Assembly (NCBI RefSeq): GCF_022682305.1
Contig: NZ_CP093528.1
Coordinates: 3,779,501-3,843,500 of the forward strand
DNA: 64,000 nt
Direction: 5' to 3'
Source of the DNA: Shinella zoogloeoides
GTDB lineage: Bacteria > Pseudomonadota > Alphaproteobacteria > Rhizobiales > Rhizobiaceae
This document shows, piece after piece, positions 35,051 to 44,561 of the stretch; position 1 is the stretch's first letter; every line of letters begins with the position of its first letter. The translations under genes were made by a program, and so were the position numbers. The notes below the pieces were generated by a model that was not told where the DNA came from, did not search any database, and saw only the letters and a program-made list of their open reading frames with translations.

Positions 35051-35770
35051 CTAAATGCCGGAATGGCCGAGGAATTTTGCAACGGCGGGTGGATCGAGGC
35101 GCGCAAGGAAATCCTCCGCCGACGTATCGAGGAGCACCGCACCGGCCTCGAGGAACAGCACCCGCTCCGCAAGCCGGCCGATATCCTCCGGCTGATGGGT
35201 GATGAAGAGGAGCGTGCTCTTCGTCTCGGCGTGAAGTTCGGCGATCAGCCGCGCCATATCCGCCCGCATGGCCGGATCGAGCGCGGCGAAGGGTTCGTCG
35301 AGCAGCAGGATCGGCCGGCGGCGCACCAGCGCGCGGGCAAGCGCCACGCGCTGCCGCTCGCCGCCGGACAGCGAACCCGGCAGGCGCTTGCCGTAACCGG
35401 CAAGGCCGACACGGGCGAGCGCGGCCTCGACGGCCTGCCGGCCCGCCGCATCGAGCTTCAGGCCCGGATCGATGCCGAGGCCGATATTGTCGGCGACGGA
35501 AAGGTGGGCGAAGAGGTTGTTGTCCTGGAAGACGACGGAGACCGGCCGTTCCGCCGGGTCGCGGCCGGCCATGTCCTCGCCGAACAGCGTGACCCTGCCG
35601 CTCGCCGGCCTTTCGAAGCCCGCAATGACATTGAAGAGCGTCGACTTGCCGGCACCCGAGGGACCGGCGACGGCAACGGCTGCGCCGGCGGGAATGGCGC
35701 AATCGAACGCAAGGCGCTTTTCCGCAAAGCGCACGGTGACGTCGGCAAGGAAAATGGCGGGATCAGGCAT
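35051..35770 (-). CDS. thiQ: thiamine ABC transporter ATP-binding protein
   Basis: A 239-residue ATPase of the thiamine/TPP importer. It has Walker A GPSGAGKSTLFN, Q-loop VFQDNNLFAHL, signature LSGGERQRVALAR, Walker B ILLLDEPFAALD and the switch His in FITHQPEDI. It overlaps thiP by 8 bp and is the last gene of the thiBPQ operon. Confidence 0.94.
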   Translation of the reverse strand: MPDPAIFLADVTVRFAEKRLAFDCAIPAGAAVAVAGPSGAGKSTLFNVIAGFERPASGRVTLFGEDMAGRDPAERPVSVVFQDNNLFAHLSVADNIGLGIDPGLKLDAAGRQAVEAALARVGLAGYGKRLPGSLSGGERQRVALARALVRRRPILLLDEPFAALDPAMRADMARLIAELHAETKSTLLFITHQPEDIGRLAERVLFLEAGAVLLDTSAEDFLARLDPPAVAKFLGHSGI

Positions 35771-37385
35771 CGGAGCCGGGTCTTTCGATTTGGCGGTCGG
35801 TCGTGGTCGAAGGCAGCGTCAGGAGGAGGCACAGCACGCCCAGGATCAGCGCGATGCCCGCGGCATCGGCCGTGCGATAGCTCGCCATGCGGGAATACAG
35901 CAGCCAGGGCAGCGTAACGAAACCATCCGCACCGAAGATGGCGACGGCCCCGAGATCGCCGAGCGATAGCGCCATGGCGAAGGCGAAGGCCGTAAGGAAG
36001 GGCTTTTTCAGCGCCGGCCAGTCGATGCGCAGGAAACGCCGCCAGCCAGTGACGCCAAGGCTGAGCGCAAGGCGCGCGGTGCGGGAGAGATGCGTTCGAT
36101 AGGCCGGCTCCAGCACCCGGGTGACGAAGGGCAGCGCCATCAAAGCGTTGAGGACCGTGACGACGAAGGGCGCGAATCGGCCCGTCTCGCCGAAACTGCG
36201 CAGCATCAGGAACCAGCCGGTGGCAACGACCACCGGCGGCACGAGCAGGATCAGCGAGCCGACCGCCGGCAGCGCACGGCCCATCAGCCGCGTCGTGACC
36301 CCGCTATCGCCACTTTCGGCAAGGCGCGGCACCAGCACGACGGGCAGCGCGATGGTAAGGCTGAGCGTTGCGGAGGCGAGCGAGATGGCGAGGCTCGTGG
36401 CAAGCGCCCGATGGAGCTGCGCATCGGCCGCCAGCTTGCCGAAGTCGGCGGCAAGGCCGGAGATCAGGGTGGCGACCAACGGCGCGGCGGTGAAGAGCGC
36501 GAAGAGAAGGATGACGAGGCCATCCGATACGCGCCGCCTGCGGCCGTCGAAACGGCGGATGGCGCGGCCGGCCGTCATGCCCTCTTCCGGCGGGCGGCCG
36601 AAGAGCGAGATAAGCCAGAGCAGCGCCGCCGTCACCGCGATCTGCAGGAAGGCGAGCAGCACGGCGCGCTGGGGATCGAAATCGAAGCGCAGCGCCTGAT
36701 AGATCGCAACCTCGATGGTGGTCGCCGCCGGCCCGCCGCCGAGCGTCAGGACAATGGTGAAGCTCGTCGCGCAGAGCATGAAGACGAGGCCGGCGATGCC
36801 GGGCAGCACGCGGCGGATGACCGGCCATTCGATGAGCCGGAAGACCGCCCCCGAACCCATGCCGAGATTGGCCGAGGACAGCCAGTATTCCGGCGGGATG
36901 CGGTCGAGCGCGGCGAGCATGAAGCGAGCGGCGAGCGGCAGGTTGAAGAAGACATGGGCGATAAGGATGCCGGCAAGCCCATAGACGCTGACGGGGTTCT
37001 GCAATCCGGCAAGGCGCAGCAGATCGTTGACGACGCCCTGCCGCCCCCAGATCTCGACGACGCCGAGCGCGGCGACCAGCGCCGGCAGGCCGAGCGGCAC
37101 GACGGAGAGCCTGACGATCCAGACGCGGCCGGGAAAGGTCCGCTGCCGGGCGAGCGCCCGGGCGACGGGAATGGCGAGCACGATGGAAAGCAGCGTCGAA
37201 AGCGCCGCCTGCACCAGCGTGAACCGCGCCACGCGGCCGATATAGGCATCGAACAGCGGCGCGCCGCTGCCGCCCGCATGGGCAAGCAGCACCGCAGTCG
37301 CCGCGCCGACGAAGAGCAGCACGCCGCCGAGGGCAAGGCCCCCGGCAATATCGAGCGTCTGTCGTTCGGCGCGGGCGAAAAGCAT
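35763..37385 (-). CDS. thiP: thiamine ABC transporter permease
   Basis: A 540-residue membrane protein with two fused permease halves, each with a coupling (EAA) loop: SSANLGMGSGAVFRLIEWPVIRRVLPGI in the first half and SLGVTGWRRFLRIDWPALKKPFL in the second. About 12 membrane segments. Fused permeases are typical of ThiP and Fe(III) importers, and the neighbours thiB, thiQ and the TPP riboswitch settle the substrate class. It starts 16 bp after thiB. Confidence 0.94.
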   Translation of the reverse strand: MLFARAERQTLDIAGGLALGGVLLFVGAATAVLLAHAGGSGAPLFDAYIGRVARFTLVQAALSTLLSIVLAIPVARALARQRTFPGRVWIVRLSVVPLGLPALVAALGVVEIWGRQGVVNDLLRLAGLQNPVSVYGLAGILIAHVFFNLPLAARFMLAALDRIPPEYWLSSANLGMGSGAVFRLIEWPVIRRVLPGIAGLVFMLCATSFTIVLTLGGGPAATTIEVAIYQALRFDFDPQRAVLLAFLQIAVTAALLWLISLFGRPPEEGMTAGRAIRRFDGRRRRVSDGLVILLFALFTAAPLVATLISGLAADFGKLAADAQLHRALATSLAISLASATLSLTIALPVVLVPRLAESGDSGVTTRLMGRALPAVGSLILLVPPVVVATGWFLMLRSFGETGRFAPFVVTVLNALMALPFVTRVLEPAYRTHLSRTARLALSLGVTGWRRFLRIDWPALKKPFLTAFAFAMALSLGDLGAVAIFGADGFVTLPWLLYSRMASYRTADAAGIALILGVLCLLLTLPSTTTDRQIERPGSDA

Positions 37386-37401
37386 GTTACGTCCTGCTTG
37401 C

Positions 37402-38409
37402 TTACTTGGCGCTCATCGCGCCGAGCCATTCGTCGATCCAGACCTTACGGTTCGCCGCCACCTCATCCGACGACATCAGGAAGGTCTTTTCCGGCTTCAC
37501 CAGCGCGTCGAAGGCGGCCGGCAGCGGATCGCGCGTCTTGGCGGCAGGCATCATCCAGTTGGTTTCCGGGATGATCGACTGGAAATCCGGCCCCGTCATG
37601 AAGGTAAGGAACTGGCGGGCGAGGTCCTTGTCATGGGAGGTGCGCGTCAGGCCGGCGACCTCGATCTGGATGTAGTGCCCCTCGGAGAAGGCGGCCGCCT
37701 TGTAGCGCTCGGTATTCTCCGCGATGACGTGATAGGCCGGCGAGGTCGTGTAGGAGAGCACCATCGGCGCCTCGCCCTTGGTGAACAGGCCATAGGCTTC
37801 CGACCAGCCGGGGGTGACGGTCAGGACGCGGTCCTTGAGCTTGGCCCAGGCTTCCGCCGACTTGTCACCATAGACGGACTTCACCCAGAGCAGCAGGCCG
37901 AGGCCGGGCGTCGAGGTGCGCGGATCCTCGATGACGATCTTCTGCGACGGATCGCCCTCGACCAGTTCCTTGAGGCTTGTCGGCGGGGTCTTCAGCGCCT
38001 CGGTGTCGTAGACGACGGCGAAATGGCCGTAGTCATAGGGCAGGAACGTATCGTCGGAAAAACCGCCCGGAACGGCAAGACCTTCCGGCTTCAGGCCGTG
38101 CGGCTCGAAGAGGCCGGTCGCCTTGGCTTCCGAGATCAGGTTTGTATCGAGGCCGAGCACCACGTCGGCCTTGGTGCCCTCGCCCTCCAGCTTGAGGCGG
38201 GTCAGGAGTTCCACGCCATCGGCGACACCAACCCATTCGACCTTGCAGCCGCAGGTCTTTTCGAATTCTTCCTTGACCTTCGGCCCCGGTCCCCATTCGG
38301 AAACGAAGCTCTCATAGGTGTAGACGGTCAGCGTCTTTTCCGCGGCGAAGGCCGAGGACGCGAGGGATACGGCAAGCGCCGCGATGGAAGAAAGAAATGC
38401 CGTGCGCAT
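37402..38409 (-). CDS. thiB: thiamine/TPP periplasmic binding protein
   Basis: A 335-residue binding protein. The signal peptide is cleaved near SSAFA|AEK. Family blocks are [63 protein letters not shown] and [15 protein letters not shown], as in E. coli ThiB (TbpA). The Shine-Dalgarno AAGGAGG lies 5 bases before the ATG and overlaps a hairpin linked to the upstream TPP riboswitch. Confidence 0.95.
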   Translation of the reverse strand: MRTAFLSSIAALAVSLASSAFAAEKTLTVYTYESFVSEWGPGPKVKEEFEKTCGCKVEWVGVADGVELLTRLKLEGEGTKADVVLGLDTNLISEAKATGLFEPHGLKPEGLAVPGGFSDDTFLPYDYGHFAVVYDTEALKTPPTSLKELVEGDPSQKIVIEDPRTSTPGLGLLLWVKSVYGDKSAEAWAKLKDRVLTVTPGWSEAYGLFTKGEAPMVLSYTTSPAYHVIAENTERYKAAAFSEGHYIQIEVAGLTRTSHDKDLARQFLTFMTGPDFQSIIPETNWMMPAAKTRDPLPAAFDALVKPEKTFLMSSDEVAANRKVWIDEWLGAMSAK

Positions 38410-38450
38410 CAGCGCCTCCTTGTCTGGTCACAAACGGGAATAGGGCGCTG
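38410..38450 (-). promoter_or_regulatory. Shine-Dalgarno-masking helix of the thiB leader
   Basis: On the minus strand CAGCGCC (38450-38444) can pair with GGCGCTG (38416-38410). The latter abuts and overlaps the Shine-Dalgarno AAGGAGG (38421-38415) of thiB. This 7-bp helix would hide the ribosome-binding site and is placed right after the TPP aptamer, so it is the likely expression platform for translational repression. Confidence 0.7.
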
Positions 38451-38463
38451 GATTGAGCCGTCT

Positions 38464-38550
38464 AATCCCTCCGCCGGTACGAGCCGGATCAGGTTCTTCG
38501 GGTTGGCAAAAGCCTCTCAGCCGGCAGGTCGAAACCTGCGAGCACCCCGT
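38464..38550 (-). promoter_or_regulatory. TPP riboswitch (THI element) of thiBPQ
   Basis: On the minus strand the conserved THI-box pieces appear in order: GGGGTGC, a variable P3 stem (CGCAGGTTTCGACCTGC), GGCTGAGAGG, AACCC, GAACCTGATCCGG and TACCGGCGGAGGGATTAG. It lies 55 bp upstream of the thiB start. It turns off thiamine import when TPP is plentiful. Confidence 0.96.
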
Positions 38551-38631
38551 TAGAGCGGAAAAAGGCATAATCCCGCGCGCCTCGGCACGCAAGAGGCCGC
38601 GACGGAAACAGTTTTATACGGAAATGGAGGG

Positions 38632-39246
38632 TCAGCCGGCCGCAGCGGGCGTCCCAAGCGCCTTTTCGATGGCCGGATAGAGGCCGTCCTTCAGGCTCTT
38701 GTCATCGAAGGGGCCGACCCGCTTGTAGAGGATCGTTCCGTCGGGCCCGACGAGATAGGATTCCGGGATACCGTAAACGCCCCAGTCGATCGCCATCTTG
38801 CCGACGGGATCGAGGCCGATGGCGAAGAAAGGATTGCCGAGTTCGCCGAGGAAACGCAGCGCATTCTCGCTGCCGTCCTTGTAGTTGACGCCGACCACCG
38901 TAAGGCGCGGGTCCTTGGACAGCGCCAGGATGACCGGGTGCTCCTGCCGGCAGGGCACGCACCAGGACGCCCAGAAATTGACGAGCGTCAGCTTGCCCTT
39001 GACGGCTTGCGCCGTCAGCGCCGGCACCGGCGCGCCGTCCCTCGTCGCGCCGGCGAGCGGCTCGAGATCGCGGAAGGGCGCCTTGGTGCCGATGAGGGCC
39101 GAGGGGATTTCGGAAATGTCGCGGCCGGAATTGAGCTGCGTCCAGAAGATCAGCGCCAGACCGAGAAAGATCGCCAGCGGCAGCGCGGCGAGGATCAGGC
39201 GCGTGCGCTTGCCCGCACCTTCGGCATTCGTCTCGCTCTCGCTCAT
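38632..39246 (-). CDS. ccmG: cytochrome c biogenesis thiol:disulfide interchange protein CcmG/DsbE
   Basis: A 204-residue membrane-anchored thioredoxin that reduces apocytochrome c. One N-terminal anchor (LILAALPLAIFLGLALIFW, about 17-35) is followed by the periplasmic domain with the active site NFWASWCVPCRQEHP (C96 and C99) and YGIPESYLV containing the cis-Pro region. ATG 39246 is chosen because it overlaps the ccmD stop (ATGA) and yields the family-like anchor; a longer frame exists but codes for nonsense upstream. Confidence 0.95.
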   Translation of the reverse strand: MSESETNAEGAGKRTRLILAALPLAIFLGLALIFWTQLNSGRDISEIPSALIGTKAPFRDLEPLAGATRDGAPVPALTAQAVKGKLTLVNFWASWCVPCRQEHPVILALSKDPRLTVVGVNYKDGSENALRFLGELGNPFFAIGLDPVGKMAIDWGVYGIPESYLVGPDGTILYKRVGPFDDKSLKDGLYPAIEKALGTPAAAG

Positions 39247-39410
39247 TGACTGGCCTCGCTGCGCGCCGAACGGCGGCGGATGCCGGCGGCTTCGAGCTGT
39301 TCGATCTCGCGGTGGCGGGCGCGGTGATCGAGCCACACCCAGACGACGAGGCCGAGCGTGACGGCGAAGGCGGCGATATAGGACACCGCGACGTAGAAGG
39401 CGTGGCTCAT
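39243..39410 (-). CDS. ccmD: heme exporter protein CcmD
   Basis: A 55-residue single-pass membrane protein (MSHAFYVAVSYIAAFAVTLG..., then LDHRARHREIEQLEAAGIRRR). It has one helix (about 6-26) followed by a positively charged cytoplasmic tail with the typical Leu/Glu/Arg pattern. CcmD releases holo-CcmE from CcmABC. The start codon overlaps the end of ccmC by 4 bp and the stop overlaps the start of ccmG by 4 bp, so the reading frame is fixed by both neighbours. Confidence 0.92.
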   Translation of the reverse strand: MSHAFYVAVSYIAAFAVTLGLVVWVWLDHRARHREIEQLEAAGIRRRSARSEASQ

Positions 39411-40177
39411 GCGGCGCCTCCCGTGCGGCCGGCGGCGCGGGCCGCATGGCGGCGCAGCACGGCGATGCGGCGGCGCAGGATCTCGTTGCGCATGGCAAGG
39501 ATATGCAGCGTGAAGAAAAGCAGGGTGAAGGCGACGGCCATCACGATGAGCGGCCAGAGGAATTCAGGATCTATGGTCGGGCCGTCCATACGGATGACGC
39601 TCGCCGGCTGGTGCAGCGTGTTCCACCACTCGACCGAGAATTTGATGATCGGGATGTTGACGAAGCCGACGAGGATCAGGACGGCGCTGACCTTGGCGGC
39701 GCGCGTCGGGTCGTCCATGGCGCGGCCGAGCGCGATGAGGCCGAGATACATCAGGAACAGCACGAAGACGGAGGTAAGCCGCGCATCCCACACCCACCAG
39801 GTCCCCCACATGGGCTTGCCCCAGAGCGAGCCGGTGATGAGTGCGACGAGGGTGAAGCAGGCGCCGATGGGCGCGGCGGCCTTGGCCGAGACATCGGCGA
39901 GCGGATGGCGCCAGACGAGCGTGCCGAGCGCCGAGAGCGCCATGACCGAATAGCACATCATGGAAAGCCAGGCGGCCGGCACATGCACATACATGATGCG
40001 CACCGTCTCGCCCTGCTGGTAGTCGCCCGTCGTCGTGAAGGAAAGGTAGAGACCTGCGGCGAACAGACAGAGCGTCAGCCCCGCAAGCCACGGCCAGATC
40101 ATGGCGACCAGCGCCAGGAACCGCGTCGGGTTGGCGAGATCGCTGAATTTGCGGATGGCAAGGCTCGGTTCGCTCAT
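39407..40177 (-). CDS. ccmC: heme lyase/exporter subunit CcmC
   Basis: A 256-residue membrane protein with six helices and the tryptophan-rich WWD motif WGTWWVWDARLTS in a periplasmic loop. Two heme-ligand His candidates lie in YVHVPAAW and LHQPAS. CcmC attaches heme to CcmE. It overlaps ccmD by 4 bp and is separated from ccmB by 73 bp. Confidence 0.96.
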   Translation of the reverse strand: MSEPSLAIRKFSDLANPTRFLALVAMIWPWLAGLTLCLFAAGLYLSFTTTGDYQQGETVRIMYVHVPAAWLSMMCYSVMALSALGTLVWRHPLADVSAKAAAPIGACFTLVALITGSLWGKPMWGTWWVWDARLTSVFVLFLMYLGLIALGRAMDDPTRAAKVSAVLILVGFVNIPIIKFSVEWWNTLHQPASVIRMDGPTIDPEFLWPLIVMAVAFTLLFFTLHILAMRNEILRRRIAVLRRHAARAAGRTGGAA

Positions 40178-40250
40178 GATGGTTCTTTAACGCGGAAGGG
40201 GCCGGGCTTCAATTGATCTGCCGCAATCACTTTCCTGTCAATTTGCCGCG

Positions 40251-40910
40251 TCAGTCGCTCGAAAGCCGAAGCGCCGCCGCCGCCGCGACCGGGCCGATGA
40301 CGGCGAAGGCGAGATTGAGCGCGACGAGGATGAGGAAGGGCGGCAGGAACGGGGCCGGGTCCTGGATCGCCGCATAGACCGCGCTCACCCCGAAGATCAG
40401 CACGGGAATGGCGAGCGGCAGCACGAGGATGGAGACGAGCAACCCGCCGCGCGGCAGCGCCACCGCCACCGCCGCGCCCACCGCACCGATGAAGGTGATG
40501 GCGGGCGTGCCGGCCAAGAGCGTCAGCGTCGTCGCGCCGATGGCGGTCTCGTCCATGTTCATGAAGAGGCCGAGCAGCGGCGCGGCGACGACGAGCGGCA
40601 GGCCGGTCGCAATCCAGTGCGCGATGCATTTGACGAAGACCGTCAGCACCAGCGGCGTTTCCTGCATCAGGAGAAGATCGAGCGAGCCGTCCTCGCGCTC
40701 GGCCTGGAACAGCCGGTCGAGGCCGAGGAGGGAGGCGAGCAGCGCGCCGATCCAGAGGATGGCGGGGCCGATGCGGGAGAGAAGATTGAGGTCCGGCCCG
40801 ACGCCGAAGGGAATGACGGCGACGACCGTCATGAAGAACAGCACGCCCACCAATGCGCCGCCACCGGCGCGCACGGAGAGTTTCACGTCGCGGAGGAGGA
40901 GAGCGATCAC
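40251..40910 (-). CDS. ccmB: heme exporter protein CcmB
   Basis: A 219-residue membrane subunit of the CcmABC complex with six helices. The opening is typical (LLLRDVKLSVRAGGG, then FFMTVVAVIPFGVGPD), as are the AILWIGALLASLLGLDRLFQAEREDGSLDLL segment and GTPAITFIGAVGAAV. Start codon overlaps ccmA by 4 bp. Confidence 0.95.
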   Translation of the reverse strand: MIALLLRDVKLSVRAGGGALVGVLFFMTVVAVIPFGVGPDLNLLSRIGPAILWIGALLASLLGLDRLFQAEREDGSLDLLLMQETPLVLTVFVKCIAHWIATGLPLVVAAPLLGLFMNMDETAIGATTLTLLAGTPAITFIGAVGAAVAVALPRGGLLVSILVLPLAIPVLIFGVSAVYAAIQDPAPFLPPFLILVALNLAFAVIGPVAAAAALRLSSD

Positions 40911-41548
40911 CAGACATCCTCCATGATCCCGGCAAAGCCCTTCATGTGCAACTCCTTCACCCCTTCCAGCCCAAGCGGCTGGTGCGTCGCAGCTATCGCA
41001 ATGCCGCCGCGTGAAAGGTGGGCCATGACAAGGCCGGCGAACATGGTTTCAGCGGCCGCATCGAGCGCGGCCGTCGGCTCGTCGAGAATCCAGACCGGAC
41101 GCCAGGAAACGAGAAGCTTGGCCATGGCCATGCGGCGCTGCTGGCCGGCGGAGAGATAGCCGAAGGGAAGGTGCGCGATACCGCCGAGACCAACCGCCTC
41201 GACCGCCTCGACGACCGACAGGCCCGCCCCGCCGGCAAAGTCGCCGAGGAAGGACTGCCAGAAGGACAGATTCTCCTCGACGGTCAGCTCCCGCTTCATC
41301 GCGTTGCGGTGGCCGAGATAATGCGCGGCCTCGCTGACACGCTCGACCGGTTGCGCTGCAGCAAGAAGTTTTGCCGCTCCCGAATGGGCCGGCAGAAGGC
41401 CCGCCAGAACACGCAGCAGCGTCGACTTTCCCGAACCGTTCGCACCCTTGACGACAAGCGCCTCGCCGCTGGCGATTTCAAAGGAAATATCTTGGAAAAT
41501 CAGGTCTTCGCCGCGCTTGGCGCTCAATCCCTCGACGACGAGCCGCAT
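40907..41548 (-). CDS. ccmA: heme exporter ATP-binding protein CcmA
   Basis: A 213-residue ABC ATPase whose ATP hydrolysis releases heme-loaded CcmE. It has Walker A KGANGSGKSTLLR, the CcmA-type block HYLGHRNAMKRELTVEENL, signature YLSAGQQRRMAMAKLL and Walker B VWILDEPTAALD. First gene of ccmABCDG and divergent from acnA across 266 bp. Confidence 0.95.
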   Translation of the reverse strand: MRLVVEGLSAKRGEDLIFQDISFEIASGEALVVKGANGSGKSTLLRVLAGLLPAHSGAAKLLAAAQPVERVSEAAHYLGHRNAMKRELTVEENLSFWQSFLGDFAGGAGLSVVEAVEAVGLGGIAHLPFGYLSAGQQRRMAMAKLLVSWRPVWILDEPTAALDAAAETMFAGLVMAHLSRGGIAIAATHQPLGLEGVKELHMKGFAGIMEDVW

Positions 41549-41626
41549 GGCTTTTCACTTTCCCTTTACGACCTTGGTCGCAACGCAAAAAAATTGTCCC
41601 GATTTGCCCTTCGGCGCTCTGGATCG

Positions 41627-41643
41627 TTTCTTAGAAATTATCT
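41627..41643. promoter_or_regulatory. possible Irr iron-control element (ICE-like) between ccmA and acnA
   Basis: CTTAGAA-ATT-ATCTATA resembles the rhizobial ICE consensus TTTAGAA-N3-TTCTAAA at 11 of 14 specified positions. It lies 79 bp upstream of ccmA and about 170 bp upstream of acnA, in an A/T-rich patch. Both heme-protein assembly genes and acnA are plausible iron-responsive targets. Weak match, reported as a candidate only. Confidence 0.35.
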
Positions 41644-41814
41644 ATAACGCCCGCAACACGCCAGCGGTCGGCGTGAATTTCATCCAAGCGCCGAACACGG
41701 GAATGATTTCCGCGTACGGACAGCGGAAATGGCCGCACCCGCATCCCATTCGCGCTTGACGCGCACGGGCGTTCGTACGTCAGCTTTCTGGCGCCAGACG
41801 AGACGGGGTATAAA

Positions 41815-44508
41815 GTGTCCAAATCCCTAGACAGTTTCAATTGTCGTTCGACCCTTACGGTAAACGGCACCGACTATGTGTATTACAGCCTTCCCAAGGC
41901 CGAGGCGAACGGCCTTGCCGGCGTCTCGAAGCTCCCCTACTCGATGAAGGTGCTTCTTGAGAACCTGCTGCGCTTCGAGGACGGCCGCTCGGTCACCAAG
42001 GAGCAGATCCTTTCCGTCGTCGACTGGCTGACGAACAAGGGCACGGTCGAGAACGAGATCGCCTATCGCCCGGCGCGCGTGCTGATGCAGGACTTCACCG
42101 GCGTTCCCGCCGTGGTCGACCTTGCGGCCATGCGCGACGCGATGGTCTCGCTCGGCGGCGACCCGGAGAAGATCAACCCGCTCGTTCCCGTCGACCTCGT
42201 CATCGACCACTCGGTCATCGTCGACGAATTCGGCACGCCGACCGCCTTTGCCCGCAACGTCGAGCTGGAATACCAGCGCAACGGCGAGCGCTACCGCTTC
42301 CTCAAGTGGGGCCAGCAGGCGTTCCAGAACTTCCGCGTCGTTCCCCCGGGCACCGGCATCTGTCACCAGGTCAATCTGGAATATCTGGGCCAGACGGTTT
42401 GGACCAAGGAAGAAGACGGCGAGATCGTCGCCTACCCGGATACCTGTGTCGGCACGGACAGCCACACGACCATGATCAACGGCCTCGGCGTTCTCGGCTG
42501 GGGCGTGGGCGGCATCGAGGCGGAAGCCGCCATGCTCGGCCAACCGGTCTCCATGCTGCTGCCCGAGGTCATCGGCTTCAAGCTGACCGGCAAGCTCAAG
42601 GAAGGCGTTACGGCGACCGACCTCGTGCTGATGGTCGTGCAGATGCTGCGCAAGAAGGGCGTCGTCTCCAAGTTTGTCGAATTCTTCGGCCCCGGCCTCG
42701 ACAACATGACGCTCGCCGACCGCGCAACGATCGGCAATATGGGCCCGGAATACGGCGCGACCTGCGGCTTCTTCCCGGTCGACGGCGAGACCGTCAACTA
42801 CCTCACCATGTCCGGCCGCGAAGAGCAGCGCATCGCCCTCGTCGAAGCCTATTCGAAGGCGCAGGGCATGTGGCGTGACGGCGACGGCTCCGACCTCGTC
42901 TTCACCGACACGCTCGAACTCGACCTCGGCGACGTCGTTCCGGCCATGGCCGGCCCGAAGCGCCCGGAAGGCCGCATCCCGCTGGAAAACATTGCGCCGA
43001 ACTTCGCGACGGCCCTTGAAAACGACTGCAAGAAGCCCGGCCAGCTTTCGAACCGCTATGCCGTCGAAGGCACGGATTACGATATCGGCCACGGCGACGT
43101 CGCCATCGCCGCCATCACGTCCTGCACCAACACGTCCAACCCGTCGGTCCTCATTGCCGCCGGCCTTCTCGCCCGCAATGCGGTCGCCAGGGGCCTGAAG
43201 ACGAAGCCGTGGGTCAAGACGTCGCTGGCGCCCGGATCGCAGGTCGTCGGCGAATACCTCGCCAAGTCGGGCCTGCAGGCGGACCTCGACAAGCTCGGCT
43301 TCAACCTCGTCGGCTTCGGCTGCACGACCTGCATCGGCAATTCCGGCCCGCTGCCGGCGCCGATCTCCAAGACGATCAACGACAAGGGCCTGATCGCTGC
43401 GGGCGTCCTCTCGGGCAACCGCAACTTCGAAGGCCGCATCTCGCCGGACGTGCAGGCAAACTACCTCGCCTCCCCGCCGCTCGTCGTCGCCTACGCCCTT
43501 GCCGGTACGGTCCAGAAGGACCTGACCAAGGAGCCGATCGGCGAAGACCAGAACGGCAATCCGGTCTACCTCAAGGACATCTGGCCCTCCTCCAGGGAGA
43601 TCCAGGAGTTCATCATGAAGTACGTCACGCGTGAGCTCTATGCCACGAAATATGCCGACGTCTTCAAGGGCGACGAGAACTGGCAGGCCGTGCAGGTGCC
43701 GGAAGGCCAGACCTATGCCTGGGACGACAAGTCGACCTATGTGCAGAACCCGCCCTACTTCGTGGGCATGGGCAAGACCGGCTCGGGCCTGAAGAACATC
43801 GAAGGCGCGCGCGTCCTCGGTCTCTTCGGCGACAAGATCACGACCGACCACATCTCTCCGGCCGGTTCGATCAAGGCGGCCTCGCCGGCCGGCGCGTATC
43901 TTACGGATAACGGCGTCGCGGTGGCGGACTTCAACCAGTACGGCACGCGCCGCGGCAACCATGAAGTCATGATGCGCGGCACCTTCGCCAATATCCGCAT
44001 CCGCAACCACATGCTCGGCCCGAACGGTAAGGAAGGTGGCTACACGATCCACTATCCGACCAAGGAAGAGATGTCGATTTACGACGCGGCCATGAAGTAC
44101 AAGGCCGAGGGCGTTCCGCTCGTCATCTTCGCCGGCGTCGAATACGGCAACGGCTCCTCGCGCGACTGGGCGGCCAAGGGCACCAACCTCCTCGGCGTCA
44201 AGGCCGTGGTGGCGCAGTCCTTCGAGCGCATCCACCGCTCCAACCTCGTCGGCATGGGCGTCGTGCCCTTCGTCTTCGAGGAAGACACGACCTGGGCCTC
44301 GCTCGACCTCAAGGGCGACGAAGTCGTCACCATCGAGGGCCTGGAAGGCGATATCAAGCCGCGCGAGAAGAAGATCGCCAAGATCACCTACTCCGACGGC
44401 ACGGTGAAGGACGTTCCGCTCCTCTGCCGCATCGATACGCTGGACGAGGTGACCTACATGAACAACGGCGGCATCCTGCAGACCGTTCTTCGCGACCTCG
44501 CCGCCTGA
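41815..44508 (+). CDS. acnA: aconitate hydratase A
   Basis: An 897-residue TCA-cycle enzyme converting citrate to isocitrate, cytoplasmic with a [4Fe-4S] cluster. The cluster cysteines are C437 ([10 protein letters not shown]), C503 and C506 ([13 protein letters not shown]). Other blocks are [44 protein letters not shown] and the C-terminal swivel domain with [14 protein letters not shown]. It starts at GTG 41815 ([10 protein letters not shown]...). Terminator follows 23 bp after the stop. Confidence 0.97.
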   Translation: MSKSLDSFNCRSTLTVNGTDYVYYSLPKAEANGLAGVSKLPYSMKVLLENLLRFEDGRSVTKEQILSVVDWLTNKGTVENEIAYRPARVLMQDFTGVPAVVDLAAMRDAMVSLGGDPEKINPLVPVDLVIDHSVIVDEFGTPTAFARNVELEYQRNGERYRFLKWGQQAFQNFRVVPPGTGICHQVNLEYLGQTVWTKEEDGEIVAYPDTCVGTDSHTTMINGLGVLGWGVGGIEAEAAMLGQPVSMLLPEVIGFKLTGKLKEGVTATDLVLMVVQMLRKKGVVSKFVEFFGPGLDNMTLADRATIGNMGPEYGATCGFFPVDGETVNYLTMSGREEQRIALVEAYSKAQGMWRDGDGSDLVFTDTLELDLGDVVPAMAGPKRPEGRIPLENIAPNFATALENDCKKPGQLSNRYAVEGTDYDIGHGDVAIAAITSCTNTSNPSVLIAAGLLARNAVARGLKTKPWVKTSLAPGSQVVGEYLAKSGLQADLDKLGFNLVGFGCTTCIGNSGPLPAPISKTINDKGLIAAGVLSGNRNFEGRISPDVQANYLASPPLVVAYALAGTVQKDLTKEPIGEDQNGNPVYLKDIWPSSREIQEFIMKYVTRELYATKYADVFKGDENWQAVQVPEGQTYAWDDKSTYVQNPPYFVGMGKTGSGLKNIEGARVLGLFGDKITTDHISPAGSIKAASPAGAYLTDNGVAVADFNQYGTRRGNHEVMMRGTFANIRIRNHMLGPNGKEGGYTIHYPTKEEMSIYDAAMKYKAEGVPLVIFAGVEYGNGSSRDWAAKGTNLLGVKAVVAQSFERIHRSNLVGMGVVPFVFEEDTTWASLDLKGDEVVTIEGLEGDIKPREKKIAKITYSDGTVKDVPLLCRIDTLDEVTYMNNGGILQTVLRDLAA

Positions 44509-44531
44509 GCGGCCTGAAGCCTGAAAACACG

Positions 44532-44561
44532 ATGCCGGGGCCAAAAGCCCCGGCATTTTTA
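44532..44561 (+). terminator. rho-independent terminator of acnA
   Basis: A 10-bp perfect stem ATGCCGGGGC / GCCCCGGCAT with a CAAAA loop, followed by T5. It overlaps the stop codon of the convergent acetyltransferase gene by 3 bp. Confidence 0.93.
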
